From Stagonosporopsis chrysanthemi (lineage: Eukaryota > Ascomycota > Dothideomycetes > Pleosporales > Didymellaceae): a stretch of DNA of 64,000 nucleotides. The position numbers were made by a program, and so were the translations under genes. Below are positions 22,093 through 31,583 of this stretch, piece by piece (the stretch's first letter is position 1; each line of letters starts with the position of its first letter). The notes under the pieces were generated by a model. It was not told the DNA's origin, did not search any database, and worked only from the letters and a program-made list of their open reading frames with translations. The stretch is from NCBI GenBank assembly GCA_022560025.1, contig JAFISE010000100.1:60317-124316 (forward strand), in the 5' to 3' direction.

Positions 22093-22118
22093 GACTTTCC
22101 GTAGGGCAAGTGGCGGGG

Positions 22119-22125
22119 TTATATA
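22119..22125 (-). promoter_or_regulatory. TATA box of the U2 snRNA gene
   Basis: TATATAA, about 30 nt upstream of the inferred U2 5' end (22092). That is normal Pol II spacing for the intron-containing model. It would be nearly 80 nt from the U2 body if no intron existed. Confidence 0.65.
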
Positions 22126-22360
22126 TGCGTAAGGATGGCGCTAGCAGCTAGCGCGCCGTTGCTGGGTGAACGAAAAAGTGGGCCTGGCTATCACTGCCCC
22201 CCATGCCCCGAACCAGTGGCGCACTCGAAGTCTTCCTCTGATGTTGTGGGAGACATGGGCATCACACGGTGTTACTGTTGTATCTGTACAACATGGGCAG
22301 GAAGTATACAGGCGATTCTAGCCTGCTTCACAAAAACTATTAAAGATAACGTAGTCTTAT

Positions 22361-22510
22361 AACTCCCCTATCACGCCGCAAAGCTTACGCTGATCTACTA
22401 TGAGGCCTTCCATGACAGCTAGGTGGCACGGACTTCGTAGCCCGTCTTGCGTAACATGAGAGCGTCTATCGCGGCTCAACCTGCACCACCAACCAATCTT
22501 GACAGTAATT
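22361..22510 (-). repeat. Dispersed degraded repeat, copy A
   Basis: Minus strand contains GGTTGGTGGTGCAGGTTGAG followed by CCGCGAT. This matches copy B (28460-28490) with one mismatch over about 26 nt. Further on, CAGCGTAAGCTTTG matches CAGCGCAAGCTTTA of copy B. The segment CTAGCTGTCATGGAAG also aligns with CTAGCCGTGATGGAAA of copy C. Confidence 0.6.
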
Positions 22511-25119
22511 TGCGTATAGCCAGTGCGACCAATCAGCCGACAAGCTCGAGATTCCACAGCAAAGTGGCACAACTTCAGAGACAGGAATGGGGACGGGGAC
22601 TTAGACTCATCGAGCCTATCACTACTCTTGCCTCGCGTACTTTCTGGTGCAAGTCGTTCGGAAATCGGCCGTGAGATAGATCTGACACAGCCAGCTGACG
22701 CAGGAACAGCCACCTCCCGTGCAGTGACCTGTTGTGAGCAATACAGGGTGGGCTATGACTTGGTGGAAAGGTCGACTTTAAGATTGGCCAGCTCTTTTCC
22801 GCCCCGTGTTGTTCCCTGAAAGCTTCGTATCCAAGCCTCACTGTCGCCCAATGATGGTCCCATTGCGCTAAAGATGAAAGCTTTGTCCGGCATAAGGTAT
22901 GGTCGGCTTCAGCATTGTAGGAAAGTCGGAGGGAAATAGCAACTATCCGAGTGGAGTTCGTCAGCGTAGCCCTACATTTTGTGGTAACCAACACCATGCG
23001 CCGACTAGTCTACATCTAATTCGTATGCTCGGGGAATATAAAATCTCCGCTTGATGGTGGAGCGTCCCAATTTTTCTCTGCCGTTGATCGTTCTTTGTAA
23101 CAGGACGACCTGACAGGTATATCCGTTGTCGACAGTGCGCGAAGAAGATGAGGAATATCAAAGCCGTCATTTATTCTGGGAGTCTACATATTGCTACGGT
23201 AAAGCCATAGACTGTTCAGGGACTTTTATCAGCTCTTCAACAATGCAACGATCCCAGAAGACACATAGTCGAAACAAATGTCATTTTTCAAGCAATTTCA
23301 AATACCCAGGGGCGGCGTGCAAACTACTGTCCGTGATATCCTTGCCAGAGCTTGTGACTTGGTCTCTTGCTTTACGAATATTCCGAGTGTAATCCGCACG
23401 GCGTACCGAGCATTATTTCGTGATCGCCAACTTATTGCTCGTGATCGCCGTGGTCGAAAGTTTTTTTGGTCCCTTGCCTTTCTTTGACTTGACCACTTTG
23501 GCTATTTGCTGCCTGGGTCCCGGCTTTGCGGCCCGCGAGCGGAGCCACCACGCTTTTTCAAGTCCCATCGAGGCACAAATTGGGCGCTTTCGGGGCAAGG
23601 ACGCTAGCTCGGGTGGTGAACAACATGCCGACCCGATGCCTGGAGGTGTTAGCTCGTGTAGAAGTTCTTTAGACTGCTATACCTTGGGCATTTCCGCCAT
23701 TGCTGTGTGTGGTTTTAGTCATGGCGACGAGTGTGTGTATTGAAGTGAAGTGAGGTATCCAAAGTGAGATGCTTCTAAATTGTGTTTCAAACCGGTGTGC
23801 CAGTAGTTAAGATTATAAAGGGGGCAACCATGAATAGTAGTAGCCCCGATTGCTCAGAGATTGTCAGTAAGCTCGAGATGAGAACTCATCTACAAACCAG
23901 ATATCCGGGAACAAGGCTGCGCCTGACCGCCGCAGTAACGCGGCGACGCAGCATCTCAACAAATATTACTGTTGACTATCTGCCATTCCCTTCAATGCTG
24001 CTCCTGAGACTGTGAAACAGAGCACAGAGCATCAGGAGCATCTCCTTCGCATCTTGAGAACAGCAGTGCAGAAGCCCAATGAAAGACTTGCCTCATGTCT
24101 GCCTAGTCATCTTAATCTTCCATCTGATTTGTTCGGAATTTTCAATCTCGTTTCCGCGGGACACGGTCGCTGTAGAAACAGCGAGTGACTGATGTGTGAG
24201 TATGAAAGAGCGGTAAGTCTTTTTTGATGTCTGCAGAAGTCAGGCCCAAAAGCCTGGAAACTATAAGCGAGATGTGGTACAGCGAGAGGGATTCTGTCTT
24301 CTGATTTAACTGGTCACCACGAGGGCTGGATGCGAGGTCAGTGTAGACGCGCTGCTCAGTATCCATAACAGGTAAGGGCTCAATAGACTGTATCCTCGCG
24401 CCTTCAACTTATTTTGGAGAAGGAGGATCATGTTCTAGACCGATTCTGTTAGGCATCTTCGAACCTCCTAGAAAATCGCTACCTGAGCATGGCTCAGCCA
24501 GTACCATACACTGGGTAAAGGGCCGATTTAGTAGTTCAAAACAAACACAACTTTGTTCAACGAGCTCATCTTTAGGGGACGCTCCACCTATTGCTTGTAA
24601 TCGTACTAGTATGCTGGAAGAGGAAGGCATACGGATGCAGGTCATCTTCCCCGTCGGCTGTTCCCTTGCCGTCTCCCCTCGTGTGTGCTTAATTCTTGGT
24701 GTTACAAGAATGACAATTTTTAAAGCTACGTGAAGAAAATGCGGCAAAGGCGCGAATGAACATTTGTGTGGCTGTGTGGGCGGGCAGTGCAACTGTATGA
24801 GGAAGTGCACAAACACGCGGTAAGACACCGACCAGCCACTTCCCCGATAGGTTCATACGCCTCAAAGCTCACCTTTGGTGTGGCTGGCTTTCGATGTGAC
24901 TGGTCAGTTTTACAGGGGTTGGAATCCATCGATGGCGGTGAGGTGAAGGACCTGCGGCACGGTCCATATTGGGAAGTGGTCAGCCTTGCCTCCCAGAAAA
25001 GTGACGGGTCATCTGCGAGCTAAATCTATCGCCTCTTCATTCGTGTGAATTTACTTTCTGAGCCGTACGAAGGCTTGGCACTCGGCTGCTTAATTGATGG
25101 ACGAGTACCGGGTGGGCCC

Positions 25120-25250
25120 AGAAAAGCGTTCTACGAAGAAGCTCGTTTTTTTTGGGCGATCAGTTTTACACAGTGCCCTCACTCGATCTTCGGCGCGCGC
25201 AATTCCTGCTGAATACAACTGAAACTTAGCTTCAATAGCGTAGAGAATAG
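25120..25250 (+). repeat. Dispersed degraded repeat, copy D
   Basis: TACGAAGAAGCTCG, GATCAG and CTCACTCGATCTTCGGCGCG occur in this order. They align with TACGAAGGAGCTCG, GGTCAG and CTCACTTAATCTTCTGCGCG of copy C at about 28966-29025. Most differences are transitions. Confidence 0.55.
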
Positions 25251-25999
25251 AAAGTAGTAAACCCTACATGTCTGCACAAAGAGATTTAGCGAATTTGTTG
25301 TAGGAGTCGTAGCCAAATTAGGGATCTATCATTTACCCAGATCGCTCAAAAGAAACGAGGTTCTTCGTAGGATCATATCCGTGGTATGGAGACCCAATAC
25401 GCTATCTTGGGCTCTTCTTAGTACCTTGCATCTCCCACAATGTTTGAACTATCTGACATACACTCTGAAACAGCATGTATCCGGAACAGTGAGTCACTGC
25501 ATGGCACGAAGAAGAGCAATCCTCTCTAGCAAGATGCGCCAAATTGGCTACACACCTGTTCGACCTCCTTCCACGAACCATAACAAGGCTTAGTTGCCCT
25601 ACATTTCCTTGTATCATGTGTGCTGATTGGACTTCAAAGGCTGCTTTGTTTAGCGCTGTGCCGAATCAAAATTATCGATGTGAATTGGTTGGCTGAAAAG
25701 CCTTGAAACAATGCAAGGGCACATCCCGAAGCCTACTGGATTCGAAGGCTGCGGTACAAAATTGTAGAGTGCAGAGTATGCGCTGAGACTCCAGTCCTGG
25801 GGAAAGACAGACATGATCATTGTGCGATAGACCTACGTTAAGGGCAAATTTTGATGTGGAGTATTTGTATGCATTGTCGCAGGTTTGCACAATTGTTTCT
25901 GTATTTCGTGTTCCTGTTACGGTGTTCCTCCACTATCCTTCTCCGCCCTCCCCTGAGCCGACAGTCGCAGGCAATCACCGCAGTCCAGGAAATGAGAGC

Positions 26000-27973
26000 T
26001 CATCCAACAGGCCCCAAAGGAATACTCGCCTGCGGTTCCTTCCCGCTTTGTCCGTAGCAGCTGTACATTGGATCCTGATGTCCCGTCCACCCCACACATT
26101 TCCAGCACTGAAACAAGCCTGTGGGGTCGTACTGCTTCTTCACACTCAACAACCTATCATAATTCGCCCCAAAAAAGGTTTGTTGCCAGTTCTCCTCCAT
26201 CCAATCTCCCTCGTTCACATAGCACCCACCGCCTGGCGTCAGCGCTTTCAAAGGCTGTATCGACGCGCTGATCGTGTTCTGCAGCTGCATACGCTGCGCA
26301 GGAGTATCCGATGCCGTCCATCCACCGCCCATGATGACCTCCCACAGGCTCTCGCGCCAAAGGGGGTGGGCGCTGGACGCGCTGCCATCAGGGTGATTTG
26401 CTGGGCCTGTGGAGTAGAGCTGTGCGCTGCCGCCGCCGCGGTTGCTGTAAGAGAACTGCATAGCAGTCAGAACCGCTGCGGTCACTTTCTCGATATTTGC
26501 GGGCGTGGAGAAGAGCGATTGTGGGATGAAACGGCCGCTTTCGGAGAGCCCAAGGCCGACAGGGCCATTACGTGCAATGCAGGGCTGTTCGGTGAAGGCG
26601 TGCCAGTCTGAGAATCTTGAGAAGGTATAATATGAGTTATTGTGGATTTTGATTCCGGGATATGCAGCGAGGAAGTCATGGTATTGCCTAGTGACAGATT
26701 CAAGAGCGCTGGTGTCGGTTGAGGGCATGATGTGCAGGGACACCATGTGGTCCGGTAGCAGAAAGTTGTACCCAGCTATGCCATTTTCTGAGAAGTGTGT
26801 CTGGTTGGAAGCGAGCGCGCTCACGATATCTCGATGGACTTTCGATTGCGTAATGTCTACAGGCTTATGCCAGTAAGCCTGGAAGAAATGTACGTTCAGC
26901 GGCACGGCCGGGTGCAACTGGAACTTGTAGGATGTCAATACGGCATAATTGCCCCCTCCGCCTCCCCGCATGGCCCAGAACAGGTCTGGATCCGTACACT
27001 CATTGATGATACGCTGCTGACCATCTGCAGTTACGACCTCGAACTCGACTGCTTGGTCCACCATCAAGCCATAGGTAGGACCGAGCGGTCCGTGGCCACC
27101 TCCCTGGCCAAAGCCTCCTGCAATGCCTACAGATCCAACAGCGCCGACCGTGACAAGCATGTCGAGACGCTCGAAGTATTCCCACGCTTCTTGAGCTTGG
27201 ACGCCAGCGCCTATTTCTCCGATGTTCTCATACTGAGCCTTACACCCACGAGGCTGGAAGCTCTTGTGATATTTCGTGTTTTTCATGTGATGTGTCCATA
27301 TACCAAGAGAGTTGGCCGCGCTTGATCGTCCGAAGTAGTCGTGGCCTGTGTTCTTGATCGAAACCCGAATGCCGTGCTGGCGTACAAAGTCTAACGTTTT
27401 GCTGATGTCGCTAGCAGTGTGGGCTTCGACATGGTAGGTCGACAATCTGCCGAGCCCACAGGTGCCAGAAGGAGGTGACGATGAATGGATTGAATCCAGC
27501 CAACAGTGCGACTGCCCACAGACTTCCCAGTCGAGGAATTCCATGGCACCGTACTGCACCGTCCGAGCGATACCATCCATGTAAGTATGCTTGACCTTTC
27601 CGCATTGCGTGCTCGAAGGATCCGAATAGCAGGACGAAGCCCAAGGAACGGTCATTTGTAGATTACCATTGATGCTCTGGTTGAAAGCAGCCCACTGACT
27701 TTCTGATGGCCAGCAGGTATGTCCTGGTATGCAAGAATAGTTTGAGGAAATAATTGGTGTGTTTAGGGCTGACGACTGTCCAGACTTGTCTGCTTCGTTA
27801 CATCTGGGTATCGCCACAGTGCCCAGAGCATACAGGCAGAAAGCTGACGCACATATCAGCGTAATTTTTCTGACCGCCCATTTCCTGGCCACTATGCTCT
27901 GTGGTGATCCCAATGGTCGTTCATTGTCCACATGCTTTTTATTTAACAGCGGCTCAAGCGGGCTCGACGCCAT
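26000..27973 (-). CDS. FAD-linked oxidase with BBE domain, membrane-anchored (isoamyl-alcohol-oxidase-like)
   Basis: Single exon, 657 residues from the ATG at 27973; a longer frame upstream has no ATG. The N-terminus has a basic stretch, then one hydrophobic segment (ITLICASAFCLYALGTVAI), a signal-anchor or uncleaved signal. A Cys-rich lumenal or extracellular region follows. The VAO/PCMH FAD domain shows KNTGHDYFGRSS, whose His is the usual 8-alpha attachment site. It then shows GIAGGFGQGGGHGPLGPTYG, where the second covalent Cys of bicovalent enzymes is absent. The C-terminal BBE segment contains YVNEGDWMEENWQQTFFG and YDRLLSVKKQYDPTGLFQCW. Such enzymes oxidise alcohols, sugars or alkaloids with O2. 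It sits alone in a repeat-bearing tract with no other biosynthetic gene beside it. Confidence 0.9.
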   Translation of the reverse strand: MASSPLEPLLNKKHVDNERPLGSPQSIVARKWAVRKITLICASAFCLYALGTVAIPRCNEADKSGQSSALNTPIISSNYSCIPGHTCWPSESQWAAFNQSINGNLQMTVPWASSCYSDPSSTQCGKVKHTYMDGIARTVQYGAMEFLDWEVCGQSHCWLDSIHSSSPPSGTCGLGRLSTYHVEAHTASDISKTLDFVRQHGIRVSIKNTGHDYFGRSSAANSLGIWTHHMKNTKYHKSFQPRGCKAQYENIGEIGAGVQAQEAWEYFERLDMLVTVGAVGSVGIAGGFGQGGGHGPLGPTYGLMVDQAVEFEVVTADGQQRIINECTDPDLFWAMRGGGGGNYAVLTSYKFQLHPAVPLNVHFFQAYWHKPVDITQSKVHRDIVSALASNQTHFSENGIAGYNFLLPDHMVSLHIMPSTDTSALESVTRQYHDFLAAYPGIKIHNNSYYTFSRFSDWHAFTEQPCIARNGPVGLGLSESGRFIPQSLFSTPANIEKVTAAVLTAMQFSYSNRGGGSAQLYSTGPANHPDGSASSAHPLWRESLWEVIMGGGWTASDTPAQRMQLQNTISASIQPLKALTPGGGCYVNEGDWMEENWQQTFFGANYDRLLSVKKQYDPTGLFQCWKCVGWTGHQDPMYSCYGQSGKEPQASIPLGPVG

Positions 27974-28449
27974 TGTGGTGGGACGAAGTAGTGGCTTGCG
28001 TGTTACTTGTGTATTAGATGTGTTCTTTGCACGAAATGACCTCAAAATATTTCTAGGAAAAAGTAGTATTGATGATAGAACAACGAGCAGAGTTGAAAGA
28101 GCTGATAGCGATATTTGACGAAAGAAATATGGCGCGATTTGATGAGAAGATAGAGGTCAAAGAGATTCCGCTTGCAATCACTGGCCAATTGGCAGCGAAC
28201 GTAGCTCCAAATAAGTTCCTGCAGCTCCGTTGACTAGTTCGCGGTGTGCCGCATACGGCAAATGCATGATGGCGCTGAAAGGATGCTCAGCCTCAGCCCC
28301 AAATGCAAGGCACCAATTGAGGGCGCGAAGCGCCCAGAAAACAATTGGCCTATCGCCGCCTTCTCATCAACACGACGTTGAGGGCGCAAGGCAACAACTT
28401 CGGGTCTTGAACGAGTTCCACCCCTGCTCATCATGGCAGACCGAGGCCG

Positions 28450-28560
28450 CGATTCGTGGTTGGTGGTGCAGGCTGAGCCGCGATCGAGCCCCCAAAGCAG
28501 CCCTCAAGATAAACCAGCGCAAGCTTTACAGAGTGACAGCTAGTTGGAAGGATACAGTCT
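28450..28560 (+). repeat. Dispersed degraded repeat, copy B
   Basis: Contains GGTTGGTGGTGCAGGCTGAG plus CCGCGAT and, downstream, CAGCGCAAGCTTTACAGAGT. It matches copy A in inverted orientation. In both copies the conceptual translation contains WWCRLSRDR, suggesting a decayed coding element. Confidence 0.6.
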
Positions 28561-28839
28561 CTCAAGATTACAAGGAACATACCAGTAATGCCCGAATACC
28601 TCCTGTCTAGGCTGTACAGATCGAATAGTGGCAGCGTTCCTCGTCCACTTCTCCGAGTGCCCCGCTCACTCGGGTCAGCATTCGCTTAGCATTCGCGAAT
28701 CTCCTCAGCTGCAGTCAGGACGGCCCTAATCGTCGGGCCTTCTCGTGTGCAGGACCCCTGCTGCGCCCCCAAAATCTATATCTGGTGATGTTTTCAGTCG
28801 CTTATAGCTCCATTCATACCAACCAATGACAACATGGGC

Positions 28840-29060
28840 AAGCTGCGACAGCTGCTGTGTGATGGTCGACAACCTCGACTGCACGCGCATGGCCTTGCAT
28901 CGCTTCCCTGTCTAGCCGTGATGGAAATAGCCTCTGTTGACTGCGAACATCTTAAGTTGATTACGAAGGAGCTCGTCTCTTTGGACTGGTCAGATTCGTA
29001 CGCCCCTCTCACTTAATCTTCTGCGCGCGTTATGATTACAGCACAACCTATCTAGAACTT
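28840..29060 (+). repeat. Dispersed degraded repeat, copy C
   Basis: Aligns with copy D over about 75 nt (TACGAAGGAGCTCG to CTGCGCGCG) and, upstream of that, more weakly with copy A around CTAGCCGTGATGGAA. It has one 60-codon open frame with no recognisable domain. Confidence 0.55.
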
Positions 29061-29339
29061 AACTCAGGTAGCCTAGTATGTGGAGCGTGATATACATTAC
29101 ATTGTTGTGCACATGACCTGTTGTGGATGTGCGGCAATAGCAGGTTGTAGCCAACGCAGGGTTCCATGCTTCTCAAAGGCGATTGCCCAAGAAAAAACAG
29201 CTCCTTCGTAGACCAGCGATTCCTCTCGATTGTTGCAACGAGCTACCTGCCTTGCTCTAGTCATCGTCAGGTCGACCGCACTGGAAAGTCCAGCCTCCAT
29301 GTGCACCGAATGTATGGCAATCATCCATGATCTGAAGAA

Positions 29340-29993
29340 TCAGAAGAAGTCGAACTGTTTCCACCATATGTACGCGACTATAGCAACAACGTTGGTTGCT
29401 GCATAAGGAAGGCTCATCTCGATGACACTCCAGACCCACAGAGCGCCTACTGGAGGGGCGGCTTTCATCACATAGAAATATCCTTTAGTGTTGGCCGCCC
29501 AGATAACGTAGCAACCAGCAAGTATAGAGCCAACCAGGAATGCAAGGTTGCGCAGCACTGGCAATCGATTCGTAAACTCGGTATGCGTCAGGTACACCAG
29601 AAGAGCGAAAACAGGAGACGCTACAGCGCTGCGCTTGAAGATCTCGTCCCAGAAGATGGATTCGCGGTATTGGTTGTAGACGATGACATCGAGGGTGAAG
29701 TGCAGGGCGGTCATGGAGATTGCATAGAGAATAGCATCTCCTGCAGCGCCAACTGGCTCATTGAGAGCTTCTTGGATTTCGACAATCCTGCTCTTCGGTT
29801 TTGCTGCATCGAGTTCTCGCTGGCGCTCGTCTGCGAGCTCAAACAATGTCTTTCCCTTAGGCCCTGCACGGTCTGGGTGCTTCAGGATGTTTTTGACACT
29901 TTCCTCATCCAGTTCGATAGAAGGATCGAAAGGGTGCGGCGTCGACTTGTTGGCTTCCTTCGCTCGTCTCTCTTTGCGGTTTCCGGCTGCCAT
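29340..29993 (-). CDS. Conserved fungal membrane protein (DUF7719-type)
   Basis: Single exon, 217 residues from MAAGNRKERRAKEA at 29993. The N-terminal third is basic and hydrophilic, with an ILKHPDRAGPKGKTLFELAD block. Four to five hydrophobic segments then begin near AAGDAILYAISMTALHFTLD and end at VAIVAYIWWKQFDFF. The pattern matches a conserved but uncharacterised ascomycete family, probably in the ER or another internal membrane. Divergent from GPI12 with 228 bp between start codons. No enzymatic motif is visible. Confidence 0.8.
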   Translation of the reverse strand: MAAGNRKERRAKEANKSTPHPFDPSIELDEESVKNILKHPDRAGPKGKTLFELADERQRELDAAKPKSRIVEIQEALNEPVGAAGDAILYAISMTALHFTLDVIVYNQYRESIFWDEIFKRSAVASPVFALLVYLTHTEFTNRLPVLRNLAFLVGSILAGCYVIWAANTKGYFYVMKAAPPVGALWVWSVIEMSLPYAATNVVAIVAYIWWKQFDFF

Positions 29994-30221
29994 ACTGTGG
30001 TTGGAGCTGTGGTACGCGTTGTTTGTTTTGTGTCGTGTGAGAGGACAAATGTTCAATGCGGCTCACCCGCGGAAGAGGACCCTCAATGACGGCGTGGCCC
30101 AAGCGCTCTGTCATCATCTCCGGACCTCCTTCCTTCCATACACAGTGCTGTACACGACTACACTCTCCATCGATCTTCGTTCTCTTGTCGTCTCGCAGAC
30201 TTCTAAAGCGTCAAAATTACG

Positions 30222-31160
30222 ATGAACTGGATTATCGCAGGCTCAGTGCCTCTTATTGTTATAGGCTTCTGGCTTTACACTAGCGCCCTGAGCTTGTCCT
30301 TTCCTACCCTGCAGAACAAACGGATTCTATTGCTCATTGCCCATCCTGACGATGAAGCGATGTTCTTTGCGCCTACTTTGCTCTCTTTGACGCGTCCAGA
30401 ACTCGGCAATCATGTGAAAATCCTATGTTTAAGCAGTGGTAAGATGATCTGCATACATGAAATTGGGGCTCAACTGACCCAAACATGCAGGCGATGCAGA
30501 TGGTCTGGGCGGGACGCGCAAGAAAGAACTGGTTAAGAGTGGTCTTCAACTTGGCATCGGTAGTAAGGATGACATCCACGTGATTGAGGACAAGTCAGTA
30601 CCTCTGACATATCTTCCAGCACTGTCTGATTGCATCGTAGGAACTTTCCTGACTCTATGACCGTCACCTGGCATCCCCGCTTGATTTCCAACCTCCTGAC
30701 AACCACTTTCGCTCCGAAGATGTCTTCCATTTCATCCAAGGAACCTCCGCAAGCCAACATTGACACCATCATCACCTTCGACGCTCAAGGCATCTCCGGT
30801 CACCCAAATCACAAGTCGCTTTACAATGGTGCACATGTCTTCTTGAAAGCGTTAATGCATAGACACAGCGGCTGGGAATGTCCGATAAAGCTCTACACGT
30901 TAACAACAACTTCAATCTTCCGAAAATACGGGAGCCTGCTTGACGCTCCCGCTACTCTGATAGCTGCTCTCGGCGCTAAGAAAGACGTTGGCGAGTATCC
31001 CACGCCTTTACTGTCGATTAGCTCCCCCTTTGCTTACAGAACTGCGCAAAAAGCAATGACAACAGCACACGAGAGTCAGATGCGTTGGTTTCGTTGGGGT
31101 TGGATCTCTCTCTCACGTTACATGATCATCAACGACTTGAAGAAAGCAAAGACCTCATGA
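30222..31160 (+). CDS. GPI12: N-acetylglucosaminylphosphatidylinositol de-N-acetylase (PIG-L)
   Basis: Catalyses the second step of GPI-anchor synthesis, removing acetate from GlcNAc-PI on the cytosolic face of the ER. Three exons, 30222-30438, 30491-30593 and 30641-31160, encode 279 residues. An N-terminal membrane anchor (IIAGSVPLIVIGFWLYTSA) is followed by the metal-site motif LLIAHPDDEAMFF. Then come GLGGTRKKEL, DTIITFDAQGISGHPNHKSL (the distal metal and catalytic His region), and a C-terminal segment ending at WISLSRYMIINDL. Both introns (52 and 47 nt) split codons cleanly. This is the second GPI gene in the window, 10 kb from GPI11. Confidence 0.95.
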
Positions 31161-31583
31161 TTTCTCACATTGGCTTTGAGGGCCACGGGGGCCAGCCTTG
31201 TGTTTTGTCTGCACCCAAGGATCTTTTGCGTGCCCACCACAATTGAATGAGGCGATGATGCGAACGATTGGGCGACACCTCTATCTGTTCGTCACTATCC
31301 AATATCCACGACCACTCGAGTGATAAAATACACTAACGTGTCGCTACGTAGCCGACATGGAGTGTTTCCAGTCACAACGTTTGGTGCTGATGCGATTACT
31401 TTGCGAGCGTTTGTTGACACATATGCCATGAATGTAAGCGCTGTTTGTCGCCTTTGCTACAGATAAAGACCCCTGACATTGCTGACAGATGTAGAGATCT
31501 CGAGGTTTCTCAGAGCGCTGTGTACGTGTCAAAACAAACGGCATCAGAACTTGATTGTGAAGACGACCACTCCCGATAAAAAA
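31161..31583. other. Intergenic region
   Basis: 423 bp between two plus-strand genes. The coding frame of the next gene is open upstream to 31479, but no ATG lies before 31584. No other feature seen. Confidence 0.4.

Larger units (their letters stand above)
22126..25999. other. Gene-poor tract with degraded repeat copies
   Basis: About 3.9 kb with no supportable gene. Open frames are short (up to about 140 codons) and lack motifs or consistent splice structure. Recognisable remnants of a dispersed repeat lie near 22361-22510 (minus orientation) and 25120-25250 (plus orientation). The rest is AT-rich-to-neutral sequence with many stops. Confidence 0.5.
27974..29339. other. Gene-poor tract with repeat remnants
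   Basis: 1.37 kb between the FAD-linked oxidase start (minus) and the 3' end of the membrane-protein gene (minus). It holds the oxidase promoter and repeat copies B and C; no gene is supported. Confidence 0.5.

Noticed and set aside
27974..28045. Longer N-terminus for the FAD-linked oxidase
   Set aside because: It would begin at TTG. The ATG at 27973 leaves the hydrophobic anchor and the whole enzyme intact.
26000..28045. Secondary-metabolite gene cluster around the FAD-linked oxidase
   Set aside because: No PKS, NRPS, terpene cyclase, prenyltransferase or P450 lies nearby; the flanks are repeat remnants and housekeeping genes.
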